Shown: positions 54,782 through 63,435 of the stretch, in pieces
Layout of the letters: every line of letters starts with the position of its first letter
Numbering within the stretch: the stretch's first letter is position 1
From: Formosa sediminum
GTDB lineage: Bacteria; Bacteroidota; Bacteroidia; Flavobacteriales; Flavobacteriaceae
Length of the DNA stretch: 64,000 bases
Direction: 5' to 3'
Assembly (NCBI RefSeq): GCF_007197735.1
Contig: NZ_CP041637.1
Location: forward strand, 2,079,001 to 2,143,000
Program-made: the position numbers and the translations under genes
The notes under the pieces: generated by a model
Told to the model about the DNA's origin: nothing
Database searches by the model: none
Seen by the model: the letters and a program-made list of their open reading frames with translations, nothing else

Positions 54782-54901
54782 TCAAAAAAAATAGCTTTTG
54801 GGTTTTAATATTTCTTTTTCTTGATGTTTATTAGGACTGAAAATACAGTGTTCTGCATGGTAGAATAAATAATCATTGAAAACATCTAAGTCAACTGCTT
54901 T

Positions 54902-54915
54902 TATTATATTAGCCC
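54902..54915 (+). promoter_or_regulatory. TTTATTATATTAGC box upstream of the wzt-like gene
   Basis: This is the same 14-mer as at 48912-48925, 76 bp before the ATG. See that entry for its possible role. Confidence 0.55.
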
Positions 54916-54990
54916 ATTATTTTGGTATATGGATGTATTGTTTGTAATTACTAAATAGCCAAAATTAAATCAACCAACTATTACGCATTC

Positions 54991-56292
54991 ATGATTATTT
55001 TAAAAGCCGAGAACATAAGTAAACAATACCGCCTGGGACTTATTGGTACAGGTACTATTAGTCACGATTTAAACCGCTGGTGGCATCGTGTGCGCGGTAA
55101 GGAAGATCCGTATTTAAAAATTGGTGAAACCAACGACCGCTCGAGTAAAGGTAAAAGTGATTATGCTTGGGCCCTTAAAGACATTAATTTTGAGGTAAAA
55201 CAAGGTGAAGTTTTAGGGATTATAGGTAAAAATGGCGCGGGAAAAAGTACCTTGCTAAAAATTTTATCTCGGGTGACTAGCCCGACCACAGGCGAAATAA
55301 AAACCCGTGGGCGAATAGCCAGTTTATTAGAAGTTGGTACGGGGTTTCATCCCGAACTTACAGGTCGTGAAAACATCTATTTGAACGGCGCTATTTTGGG
55401 TATGACCAAAGCCGAAATTAAAGCCAAAGAAGACGAGATTATTGCTTTTAGTGGGTGTGAACGTTATGTAGATACCCCTGTAAAACGGTATTCTTCAGGG
55501 ATGCGGGTGCGTTTAGCCTTTGCCGTAGCGGCCTTTTTAGAACCCGATATTTTAGTGATTGATGAGGTCCTTGCTGTGGGTGATGCCGAATTTCAGAAGA
55601 AGGCGATAGGGAAGATGCAAGATATAAGTAAAGGAGACGGAAGAACTGTATTATTTGTTAGTCATGATATGGATGCTATATTAAAGTTAACAGATAGAGT
55701 ACTTTTATTAGAAAATGGTAAAGTTGTAGATGATGGATTACCTAACGATATTATAAATAAGTATACACTAATTAGTTTTAAGCCAAAGACTTCAAAAACA
55801 TGGGGAAAAGGAAATGAAATAGGTAATTCTTATGCAAAATTGAAATCTATATCTGTAGAAAATTCCGAAAACTCTCCACAGTTTGAATATGATATGACCG
55901 AGTCTATTAATATTAAAATTTGTTATTTAGATCTTAATAAAGAATATAAAAATACAGCAATTATACACATAATTGATGAGTTTGATAGAACACTTTTTGC
56001 TTCAAATGAATTTGATTCGGAAACATGGTCTAGCTCTCACTCTATTAAAGATTCATTAATAACAACTACTTGTGTTATACCTGGAAATTTATTATTAGAG
56101 GGTAGATATAAAGTTCTAATAGCGCTTGGTAATTATAACCCTAATATGGTTCATTTAAAAATTGATGAAGCTTTAACTTTTAAAGTAATAAATAAACCTA
56201 ATATAATAAAATATAGAGTAGATACAGGAACGAATTGGCCTGGTTTAATAAGACCTATTTTAGACTGGAAAATTGAAACTAAAACTCTATAA
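54991..56292 (+). CDS. polysaccharide ABC transporter ATPase with C-terminal sugar-binding domain (Wzt type)
   Basis: This 433-residue protein has an N-terminal nucleotide-binding domain: Walker [10 protein letters not shown] (near residue 79), Q-loop region [17 protein letters not shown], signature YSSGMR (near 167), Walker [13 protein letters not shown] and the H-loop SHD. Residues 270-433 form a beta-sandwich-like domain as in Wzt, which in known O-antigen exporters reads the terminal modification of the glycan. Base composition drops sharply near 55610, between the two halves. It pairs with the permease at 48944. An acetyltransferase gene follows 14 bp later. Confidence 0.92.
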   Translation: MIILKAENISKQYRLGLIGTGTISHDLNRWWHRVRGKEDPYLKIGETNDRSSKGKSDYAWALKDINFEVKQGEVLGIIGKNGAGKSTLLKILSRVTSPTTGEIKTRGRIASLLEVGTGFHPELTGRENIYLNGAILGMTKAEIKAKEDEIIAFSGCERYVDTPVKRYSSGMRVRLAFAVAAFLEPDILVIDEVLAVGDAEFQKKAIGKMQDISKGDGRTVLFVSHDMDAILKLTDRVLLLENGKVVDDGLPNDIINKYTLISFKPKTSKTWGKGNEIGNSYAKLKSISVENSENSPQFEYDMTESINIKICYLDLNKEYKNTAIIHIIDEFDRTLFASNEFDSETWSSSHSIKDSLITTTCVIPGNLLLEGRYKVLIALGNYNPNMVHLKIDEALTFKVINKPNIIKYRVDTGTNWPGLIRPILDWKIETKTL

Positions 56293-56306
56293 TTAAGTTT
56301 AGTATT

Positions 56307-56882
56307 ATGATCGATCTTTTGAAATATATCTACAGGTTTTTCTATCCTGTAAAAAAGAAAGAAAAACTATTCTACACTAAGGACTTCTTTAAAAACAAAT
56401 CATATGAAATTGGAGAGGGGACTTATGGTAATATTAGAGTTTTAGATTATAATGAAGGTACAACTTTAAAAATAGGGAATTATAGTTCAATAGCTGCAAA
56501 TGTAACAATATTGTTAGGAGGAGAGCATGATTATAACTTGATATCAACATATCCATTTTATTCTCTGTCTAAAGATAATTCTTTATTAGGAAAAGATAGA
56601 GAATCTAAAGGAGATGTTGAGATTGGTCATGACGTTTGGATTGGTACAAATGTTACCATTCTTTCTGGTGTTAAAATAGGGACAGGTGCAATTATAGGAG
56701 CAGGAAGTGTTGTTACTAAAAATATACCAGAATTTGCTATATATGCAGGTAGTCCAGCAAGATTTATAAAGATGAGATTTGATGAAGATCAGATTAATAA
56801 AATAAAAAAAATGGAGTGGTGGAATTGGTCACATGATAAAATATTAAAAAATAGAGATATTCTGATGAGTACTCCTGATTAA
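56307..56882 (+). CDS. CatB-related left-handed beta-helix O-acetyltransferase
   Basis: This 191-residue protein has hexapeptide repeats ([53 protein letters not shown]). GGEHDY carries the probable catalytic histidine, and the end [15 protein letters not shown] is typical of the xenobiotic/CatB-like acetyltransferase family. In this setting it probably O-acetylates a sugar of the exported glycan. The gene is strongly AT-rich, like the next two. Confidence 0.88.
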   Translation: MIDLLKYIYRFFYPVKKKEKLFYTKDFFKNKSYEIGEGTYGNIRVLDYNEGTTLKIGNYSSIAANVTILLGGEHDYNLISTYPFYSLSKDNSLLGKDRESKGDVEIGHDVWIGTNVTILSGVKIGTGAIIGAGSVVTKNIPEFAIYAGSPARFIKMRFDEDQINKIKKMEWWNWSHDKILKNRDILMSTPD

Positions 56883-56924
56883 ATATCATATTTCAAAGAT
56901 TAAAAATTATAAATAATTCAATAT

Positions 56925-57818
56925 TTGTTAGCAATAGTTATTCCATATTATAAAATTACCTTTTTTAAGCAGACTTTAGAGTCATTAGCTAATCAGACTG
57001 ATAAACGGTTTAAAGTTTATATAGGAAATGATGCTAGCTTAGAAAATCCAGAAAATTTGATTAATGAGTATAAAAACAAATTTCCTATTGTATATAAAAG
57101 ATTTAGTAAAAATTTAGGAGGTATATCTTTAGTTAAGCAATGGGAACGCTGTTTTAAGTTGGTTGAGAATGAAAAGTGGATAACTATTTTAGGAGATGAC
57201 GATGTTTATGGTGAAAATGTAGTAGAATCATTCTATGATAATTTAAAAGAAATAGAACAAGAGCGTATTAAAGTTGTCAGATTTGCTACTCATAAGATTA
57301 ATTCAGAAAGTGTAGTGTTTTCAGAAATCTTTAAACATCCTAAGAAAGAAACATGCTTAGATTTCTTTTCTCGAGAAGTAAGAAGTTCTTTAAGTGAATA
57401 TTTTTTTAATAAAAAACAGCTTTTAAAGATAGGATTTAAAGACCTTCCTTTAGGTTGGTCTGCTGATAAATTAGCTGTTTTCGAAGTGTCTAATTTTAAT
57501 TTTATATTTTCAATAAATGAGGCAATAATTAGCGTAAGAATTTCTGAAAATAGTATTTCTGGAGGAAAAGGCTACGATAAACAAAAACTTGAAGCAATTT
57601 ATAAATATAATTATTATATAATTGATACTTATCAAAGCGAATGTAGTCCTTCTCAATATTTGAGTTTCAGTCGAGATTTAAATAAAAGTTATTTGAATTC
57701 AAAAATACATTTTTTAAGGTACCTTAAGATAAATTATTTGTATTTGAAAAAGGGTGACTTTAGTAGTGTTTATAATTTTCAATGCGAAGTTTACAATTCT
57801 ATTAAATTAAAATATTAA
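56925..57818 (+). CDS. glycosyltransferase family 2
   Basis: This 297-residue GT-A enzyme begins LAIVIPYYKITFFKQTLESL, has the nucleotide-sugar region YIGNDAS and the metal-binding ITILGDDDVYG (near residues 84-94). The C-terminal 100 residues are helical and basic. There is no membrane segment, so it probably works at the inner face of the membrane on a lipid-linked glycan. The start is TTG. Donor and acceptor are unknown. Confidence 0.85.
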   Translation: MLAIVIPYYKITFFKQTLESLANQTDKRFKVYIGNDASLENPENLINEYKNKFPIVYKRFSKNLGGISLVKQWERCFKLVENEKWITILGDDDVYGENVVESFYDNLKEIEQERIKVVRFATHKINSESVVFSEIFKHPKKETCLDFFSREVRSSLSEYFFNKKQLLKIGFKDLPLGWSADKLAVFEVSNFNFIFSINEAIISVRISENSISGGKGYDKQKLEAIYKYNYYIIDTYQSECSPSQYLSFSRDLNKSYLNSKIHFLRYLKINYLYLKKGDFSSVYNFQCEVYNSIKLKY

Positions 57819-57833
57819 TTTAGTTATTTAATC

Positions 57834-58829
57834 ATGCGAGTAGGCAAGAATCCTCAACGTAATAAAAAAATAAATCTTGATAAATATAATCATCAAGTAA
57901 TTATACCTGTTTATATACCAAATTTAGAGAAGTATTACAGACAGTCTTTTGAGATATTTAAACTGTCTTTAAATTCGCTATTAAAAACTGTAAATAATCA
58001 AACTTATATAACGGTTATTTGCAATGGTTCGTGTGTAGAGGTTGAGGAATATGTTTTGAATCAATATCTTAGCGGTAATATTAATGATGTTATTATCACT
58101 AGTGGAATTGGAAAGGTTAATTCTATTTTAAAAGGAATTTCAGGGATTAACTTACCATTGTTAACTATTTCAGATGCAGATGTACTATTTTTAAATAATT
58201 GGCAACAAGAAACTTATAAGGTTTTTGATAGTTTTCCAAGGGCAGGGGTTGTAAGTCCAGTGCCGAATCCTTCACAGTCATTTTATTATACAGAAAATAT
58301 TTATTTAAATTATATGTTTTCTGAAAAAATATTAAAGCATCCGGTGGTAAATAAACAAGCATTAATAAGATTTGCTGAAAGTATAGGTGCTTTATCTCTT
58401 TTTGAAAAATATTATTGTAAAGATTATTTAATTTTAAAAGGTAAAAACGAGTGTAAAGCAGTAGTTGGAGCGGGTCATTTTGTTGCTACCTATAAAACTT
58501 CAATATTTAAATATTTAAAAAGGCATACAGATTATCAATTAGGAGGGGAAAGCGAAGAGGAGTATTTAGACAAACCTCCTTTTTTAAAAGGTTTATTTAG
58601 GTTGTCGACGATGGATAATTATGCATATCATTTAGGTAATACTGTTGAAGATTGGATGTTAAAAACACACAATGAAACTCTTAGAAGTAAAAAACAGGAA
58701 ACTGTTTTTCCTGAGAATCTAATAGAAATAAAATTTTCAAATTATCAGAAAATCCAAAATTGGATTTCTAGACAATTAGTAGGTTCAACTAAGTTTAAAC
58801 AACTAATTTTGTGTAAATTTAAAAATTAA
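57834..58829 (+). CDS. glycosyltransferase-like protein (GT-A, DAD motif)
   Basis: This 331-residue protein has a GT2-like start (HQVIIPVYIPNLEKYYRQSF). A nucleotide-binding region with TVICNGSC follows, and LTISDADVLFLNNW holds a candidate metal-binding DxD. The later part (VVSPVPNPSQSFYYTEN, VGAGHFVATYKTSIF) matches no family I know well. Very low G+C and Asn/Lys-rich composition match its two upstream neighbours, suggesting that they came in together. Confidence 0.72.
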   Translation: MRVGKNPQRNKKINLDKYNHQVIIPVYIPNLEKYYRQSFEIFKLSLNSLLKTVNNQTYITVICNGSCVEVEEYVLNQYLSGNINDVIITSGIGKVNSILKGISGINLPLLTISDADVLFLNNWQQETYKVFDSFPRAGVVSPVPNPSQSFYYTENIYLNYMFSEKILKHPVVNKQALIRFAESIGALSLFEKYYCKDYLILKGKNECKAVVGAGHFVATYKTSIFKYLKRHTDYQLGGESEEEYLDKPPFLKGLFRLSTMDNYAYHLGNTVEDWMLKTHNETLRSKKQETVFPENLIEIKFSNYQKIQNWISRQLVGSTKFKQLILCKFKN

Positions 58830-58917
58830 ATATAATTATAATACATACTACATACTACAGTTTAATATGAACTTTAGGAGTAAACAGAATTAAAAATATT
58901 GGATAAATAATTTTTTG

Positions 58918-59922
58918 ATGGTCAGCCCTTTTATAATTGCAGAAATTGCACAAGCCCACGATGGAAGCCTAGGGATGGCGCATGCCTATATAGACGCTGT
59001 GGCAAAATCGGGGTGTGATGCTATTAAATTTCAAACTCATATTGCTGAGGCAGAAAGTAGTATTTATGAGCCTTTTAGAGTTCAGTTTTCTAAACAAGAT
59101 ACTACACGATTAGAGTATTGGAAACGTATGGAGTTTACCTTAGAACAATGGAAAGACATCAAAAGGCATTGCGATGCTGTCGGTTTAGAGTTTATGAGTT
59201 CTCCTTTTAGTAATGCTGCTGTAGATTTGTTAGAGGAGGTTGGTGTAAAACGATATAAAGTAGGTTCAGGAGAAGTTAATAATTTAGTGTTATTAGAAAA
59301 AATTGCACAAACAGGTAAGCCTGTAATCGTATCTTCAGGAATGAGTTCTTTTGAGGAGTTAGATCAAACAATAACATTTTTAAAAGATAAACACGTTGAT
59401 GTGTCTGTTTTACAGTGCACTACTGCCTATCCGACTAAACCAGAGGAATATGGATTAAATGTGATCTCAGAATTAAAGTTTAGATATAATATTCCAGTGG
59501 GTTTCTCTGACCATTCCTCATCTATAGAGTCGTGTATTGCTGCGGTTGCTTTAGGTGCCGAGATTTTAGAATTTCATGTGGTTTTTGATAAAGAAATGTT
59601 TGGCCCAGATGCCAAAGCATCATTGACTATAAAAGAAACTTCACAATTAGTAACGGCTGTAAATAATATAGCTATAGCAATTCAGAATCCCATAGATAAG
59701 AAAGATAATTCTAAGTTTTCAGAACTAAAAGGCATTTTTGAAAAATCTTTAGCAATTAATAAAAATTTAGAACAAGGGCATATTATAAGGTTTGAAGATT
59801 TAGAAACAAAAAAACCGAAAAGTTATGGTATTGATGCTTCTTTATTTCAGGGTGTTATTGGGAAACAATTGAATAAAGATTTAAATCAATGGTCTTTTTT
59901 GAATTGGGACGATTTAGATTAG
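58918..59922 (+). CDS. neuB: N-acetylneuraminate synthase family protein (NeuB)
   Basis: NeuB-type enzymes condense a 6-carbon N-acetyl sugar with phosphoenolpyruvate to a nonulosonic acid. The 334 residues show FIIAEIAQAHDGSLGMA, AIKFQTHIAE, VKRYKVGSGEVNN, GFSDHSSSIE and EFHVVFDKEMFGPDAKASL in the barrel, then a C-terminal SAF (antifreeze-like) domain with GHIIRFEDLETKKP. The ATG at 58918 is preferred over the TTG 3 bp upstream. The product could be sialic acid or a legionaminic relative. Leg or Pse pathway aminotransferases are not in view, which favours sialic acid. Confidence 0.9.
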   Translation: MVSPFIIAEIAQAHDGSLGMAHAYIDAVAKSGCDAIKFQTHIAEAESSIYEPFRVQFSKQDTTRLEYWKRMEFTLEQWKDIKRHCDAVGLEFMSSPFSNAAVDLLEEVGVKRYKVGSGEVNNLVLLEKIAQTGKPVIVSSGMSSFEELDQTITFLKDKHVDVSVLQCTTAYPTKPEEYGLNVISELKFRYNIPVGFSDHSSSIESCIAAVALGAEILEFHVVFDKEMFGPDAKASLTIKETSQLVTAVNNIAIAIQNPIDKKDNSKFSELKGIFEKSLAINKNLEQGHIIRFEDLETKKPKSYGIDASLFQGVIGKQLNKDLNQWSFLNWDDLD

Positions 59923-60074
59923 AGATGTGTTAATTGTTTTTTACGGAAATGATTAAACAGATGAATCATTGTATTGTCTAAATGAAGTTCAGCTTATAAG
60001 TTCAGAAGTAATGTTTAATGTTTTTTAATTACGTATTTTGAAAGACAATTTAGTTTTCATTTTATAAAACCGTA

Positions 60075-60082
60075 TATATTTG
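60075..60082 (+). promoter_or_regulatory. -7 box upstream of neuC
   Basis: TATATTTG (TAnnTTTG) lies 32 bp before the ATG. I find no TTG at 19 bp, so the -33 part is unclear. It suggests that neuC and neuA can be expressed apart from neuB. Confidence 0.5.
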
Positions 60083-60114
60083 TAATATTACAAGGTAAAA
60101 GTTACAAAACATTT

Positions 60115-61272
60115 ATGTCTCATAGAAAAATAGCTGTAGTTATTACAGCACGCCCTTCTTATAGCCGTGTTAAAACCGTGTTACAAGCTATAAAAGATCA
60201 TCCAAATTTAGAACTACAACTTATAGTGGCAGCTTCTGCATTATTAGAGCGTTATGGATCTGCTGTACATTATATTGAAAACGATGGTTTTACAATTGCA
60301 GCTAAAGTTTTTAATGTTTTAGAAGGAGAAAATTTAACTGCAGCAGCAAAGACTACGGGTATTGGAATTTTAGAATTATCTACGGTTTTTGAAAACTTAA
60401 AGCCTGATATCGTGGTAACGGTAGCAGATCGATTTGAAACGATGGCAACAGCCATAGCGGCATCTTATATGAATATTCCCCTTGCACATATTCAAGGAGG
60501 AGAAGTTACTGGTAATATTGATGAAAAAGTGAGACATGCCATTACAAAGTTGGCAGATTATCATTTTGTAGCCTCAGAAGATGCCAAAACTCGTGTATTA
60601 AAATTAGGAGAAGAAGTAGATTCTGTATTTAACACAGGTTGTCCGTCTATAGATATCGCTAAAGCAATTGATACTTCAGGTAAATTACAATTTAACCCTT
60701 ACTCTCGTTATGGTGGCGTAGGTGCAGAACCAGATTTGTCTAATGGCTATGTGGTAGTTATGCAACATCCTGTGACTACTGAATATAAAGATTCTAGACG
60801 TCATGTAGAAGAAACTTTAACTGTTGTTAGTCAATTAACATTACCAGTGTTATGGTTTTGGCCAAATGTTGATGCTGGAGCGGATGGTACATCTTCGGGT
60901 ATACGTTCTTATCGAGAAAAAAATGAATTAAATCATGTTCATTTTTTTAAAAATATGAAAGGTGATGATTTTTTAAATCTTTTAAATCATGCGTCATGTC
61001 TAATAGGGAATTCTAGTGTAGGAATTAGAGAATGTGCATATTTAGGAGTACCTGTAGTTAATATTGGTACAAGACAGAATAGAAGAGAACGAGGAGAAAA
61101 TGTTATTGATGTACCTTATAGTAAAGATGCTATTTATAATGCGATTCAGTCTCAAATTAAAGTAAATAAAACACCTAAATCTTTAGTTTATGGCGATGGT
61201 AATGCGGGTAAAAAAATAGCAGAGTATTTAGAGCAAGTACCTCTTAAATTTCATAAAACAATTGTATATTAA
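60115..61272 (+). CDS. neuC: UDP-N-acetylglucosamine 2-epimerase, hydrolysing (NeuC)
   Basis: NeuC hydrolyses UDP-GlcNAc to ManNAc and UDP, giving the NeuB substrate. The 385 residues begin KIAVVITARPSYSRVKTVL, contain TVADRFETMATAIAASYM and LAHIQGGEVTGNIDEKVRHA (active-site residues), and end with LIGNSSVGIRECAYLGVPVV and GTRQNRRERG, the standard GT-B-like epimerase motifs. Homologues that act on UDP-6-deoxy-sugars (LegG) look alike, so the sugar is not certain. neuA follows 1 bp after the stop. Confidence 0.92.
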   Translation: MSHRKIAVVITARPSYSRVKTVLQAIKDHPNLELQLIVAASALLERYGSAVHYIENDGFTIAAKVFNVLEGENLTAAAKTTGIGILELSTVFENLKPDIVVTVADRFETMATAIAASYMNIPLAHIQGGEVTGNIDEKVRHAITKLADYHFVASEDAKTRVLKLGEEVDSVFNTGCPSIDIAKAIDTSGKLQFNPYSRYGGVGAEPDLSNGYVVVMQHPVTTEYKDSRRHVEETLTVVSQLTLPVLWFWPNVDAGADGTSSGIRSYREKNELNHVHFFKNMKGDDFLNLLNHASCLIGNSSVGIRECAYLGVPVVNIGTRQNRRERGENVIDVPYSKDAIYNAIQSQIKVNKTPKSLVYGDGNAGKKIAEYLEQVPLKFHKTIVY

Positions 61273-61273
61273 A

Positions 61274-61978
61274 ATGAAAATTTTAGGAATTATACCCGCT
61301 AGAGGTGGCTCTAAAGGAGTGCCAGGAAAAAATATAAAATTATTAGCAGGAAAACCTCTGTTACAATATACAAGTGATGTAGCAAAGGCTTCCAAATACC
61401 TCTCTAAAATTGTTTTAAGTTCTGATGATGATAAAATTATAGAGTTAGGTAAAATAATGGGGCTTGATGTACCTTTTAAAAGACCTAACAATTTAGCTCA
61501 AGATAAATCACCAACATTACCTGTTATAATACATGCTTTAGACTTTTATGCAAATCAAGGAGAATTCTTTGATGCTGTGTGTTTGTTACAAATTACATCA
61601 CCATTTCGTACAATTGAATTTTTAGAAACAGCTATTGAAACATTTTTAAAAAATGATACAGACTCATTAGTTTCTGTTATTGAAGTCCCTCATGAGTACA
61701 ATCCGCATTGGGTGTTTGAAGCAGATGATAAAGGAATTTTGTATATATCTACAGGTGAATCAGAAATTATTTCAAGAAGACAAGATTTGCCTAGAGCTTT
61801 TCATAGAGATGGGAGTGTATATCTAACCAAAACAGAGGTCTTAAAGCATCAAAATTCACTTTATGGAAAAAGCATCTCATATATTGAATCGTCAAAAAAA
61901 ACATATGTAAATATTGATACGCTTGAAGATTGGAATAAAGCAGAGCAATTAGTTGGAGTTTTTAATAAGGATATGTAA
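61274..61978 (+). CDS. neuA: CMP-nonulosonic acid cytidylyltransferase (NeuA type)
   Basis: This 234-residue enzyme activates the sugar as a CMP conjugate. The nucleotide loop is IIPARGGSKGVPGKN near the start, followed by LQITSPFRT and the later RRQDLPRAFHRDGSVYLT typical of the NeuA/PseF/LegF group. The reading frame also opens at 61262, inside neuC. The ATG at 61274 gives the canonical MKILGIIPARGG start. The 1-bp gap to neuC indicates an operon. Confidence 0.92.
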   Translation: MKILGIIPARGGSKGVPGKNIKLLAGKPLLQYTSDVAKASKYLSKIVLSSDDDKIIELGKIMGLDVPFKRPNNLAQDKSPTLPVIIHALDFYANQGEFFDAVCLLQITSPFRTIEFLETAIETFLKNDTDSLVSVIEVPHEYNPHWVFEADDKGILYISTGESEIISRRQDLPRAFHRDGSVYLTKTEVLKHQNSLYGKSISYIESSKKTYVNIDTLEDWNKAEQLVGVFNKDM

Positions 61979-62034
61979 ATGATGATTTTTAAAGAAAGTT
62001 TAAATATAAATTATTAAGATTATTTTAGTGCAAT

Positions 62035-63435
62035 ATGAATAATCATAAAAAAATACTCATGATAATTCCAGATGGGGTGAGCTTAAGGAACTTTGTGTAT
62101 ACTTCGTTTTATAAGCAGGCGCAGGCTATGGGCTTGGATATTGTATTTCTTAACCTTACGCCATTACCATTATCAGAACTAGGATTAAAAGAAGTTATAC
62201 CCCAAACCATAAAACAACATCCGTTAACGGATAGTTTTAAAAATGCCAAGAAACGAGTAGAACTCAATCAAAATATTAATCGGTTTAATGATAATGTATA
62301 CAATAAATATTGGTTTCCTTTAAAGTATTCTGGATATAAAAGTGTTATAAAACATAGTATAACTAAGCTATTAATTTTAATGTTTAATAGTGAAAAAGGA
62401 CTATTAAGCTTACGCAGGCGTATTCAAAATTTAGAAAGTAAAACGGAGTATTACAATTCTTGTTATGACCTTATAAAACAAGAGCAACCCGATTTGGTGT
62501 ATTGTGCTAGTCAGCGTGCTATTTTAGCGATAGCACCTATTCAAGCAGCAAAACAGATAGGTATACCAACTATTGGGTTTGTGTTTTCATGGGATAATTT
62601 ACCAAAATCGATGTTAGATGTAGAGACCGATTATTATCATGTTTGGAGTAAACATATGAAACAAGAACTGTTAACGTATTATCCATTTGTAAAAGATGAA
62701 CAAATAACGGTAACAGGAACACCACAGTTTGAGCCTCATTATAATACAGATATTATAGTTTCTAAAACTGAATTTTACAAACACTATCATTTAAATGCAA
62801 ACACCACTTATTTTTGTTTTAGTGGAGACGATATTACAACATCGCCTCAAGATCCTTTGTATTTAAAAGATGTTGCTTTGGCTATTGAAGCACTTAATGC
62901 AGAAGGCCACCAATTAGGACTTATATTTAGACGTTGCCCTGTAGATTTTTCAAAGCGTTTTGATGCTGTTTTAGACGAATTTAAACATTTTATAGTTCCT
63001 ATAGCGCCGTTATGGAATGCTATAGGTGATGGATGGAATGCTAAATTACCAACTCTGGAAGATTCAAAATTATTAGTAAATATGGCAGAACATACTGCTG
63101 GTGTCATGAATTTAGGATCGTCTATGGTGTTTGATTATGTGGCACACAATAAACCTTGCGGGTACATGAATTATCATTATAATAGAGAAAATACTGTTGT
63201 AAAAGGTGTACACGTGTACGATTATGTGCATTTTAGATCTATGCCAAATGCAAACGCAGTATATTGGTTAGATCACCCAGATCGTATACAAGCTAGTTTG
63301 TTATCTATGTTAAATCATTCCTCTGTTGTTACTAGAAATGCAGCTAACTGGTTCTCAAAAATAAATGAACAACCAAGCAACGAAGCTTCAATTCGTATAC
63401 TAACAACAATTAATTTAACTCTAAATGAAAAATAA
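62035..63435 (+). CDS. GT-B-like protein, possible nonulosonic-acid transferase
   Basis: This 466-residue protein has two Rossmann-like halves. It starts KILMIIPDGVSLRNFVYTSF. TIGFVFSWDNLPKS is a motif I associate with capsule-type and surface-carbohydrate GT-B proteins. The C-terminal half contains MNLGSSMVFDYVAHNKPCGY, where GT-B donors usually bind. It lies 56 bp after neuA and overlaps the next gene by 11 bp, so it is well placed to use CMP-sialic acid. No known sialyltransferase motif was recognised, so this is inference. Confidence 0.62.
   Translation: MNNHKKILMIIPDGVSLRNFVYTSFYKQAQAMGLDIVFLNLTPLPLSELGLKEVIPQTIKQHPLTDSFKNAKKRVELNQNINRFNDNVYNKYWFPLKYSGYKSVIKHSITKLLILMFNSEKGLLSLRRRIQNLESKTEYYNSCYDLIKQEQPDLVYCASQRAILAIAPIQAAKQIGIPTIGFVFSWDNLPKSMLDVETDYYHVWSKHMKQELLTYYPFVKDEQITVTGTPQFEPHYNTDIIVSKTEFYKHYHLNANTTYFCFSGDDITTSPQDPLYLKDVALAIEALNAEGHQLGLIFRRCPVDFSKRFDAVLDEFKHFIVPIAPLWNAIGDGWNAKLPTLEDSKLLVNMAEHTAGVMNLGSSMVFDYVAHNKPCGYMNYHYNRENTVVKGVHVYDYVHFRSMPNANAVYWLDHPDRIQASLLSMLNHSSVVTRNAANWFSKINEQPSNEASIRILTTINLTLNEK

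Larger units (their letters stand above)
52829..54783 (+). repeat. tandem array of about 252-bp repeats
   Basis: Five near-complete units lie at 53187-53438, 53522-53773, 53857-54108, 54236-54488 and 54541-54781. A 3' half-unit lies at 52830-52891 and a 5' fragment at 53023-53080. Each unit starts GGACTCATGATGTGCT and ends with a CCGGGG box. The spacers (83, 83, 127 and 52 bp) end in TTTTTATTCGCGTTATTATT. Units are almost identical, with the last the most degenerate, which suggests recent tandem amplification or gene conversion. Confidence 0.9.
52593..54990. other. 2.4-kb non-coding repeat-rich island
   Basis: No frame here looks like a protein; the short ones are repeat-derived. It holds a 73-bp direct repeat pair, a CCTTCGACTTCGCTCAGG-type fragment and the 252-bp tandem array. 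It ends just before the wzt-like gene. Confidence 0.7.

Noticed and set aside
52829-54783. CRISPR array
   Set aside because: Units are about 252 bp with spacers of 52-127 bp that are themselves partly repeated. This is not the 25-40 bp repeat-spacer pattern, and no cas genes are nearby.
51661-54990. Insertion sequence or integrase in the island
   Set aside because: I looked for transposase or tyrosine-recombinase motifs on both strands and found none. Only the small HTH frame hints at a mobile origin.
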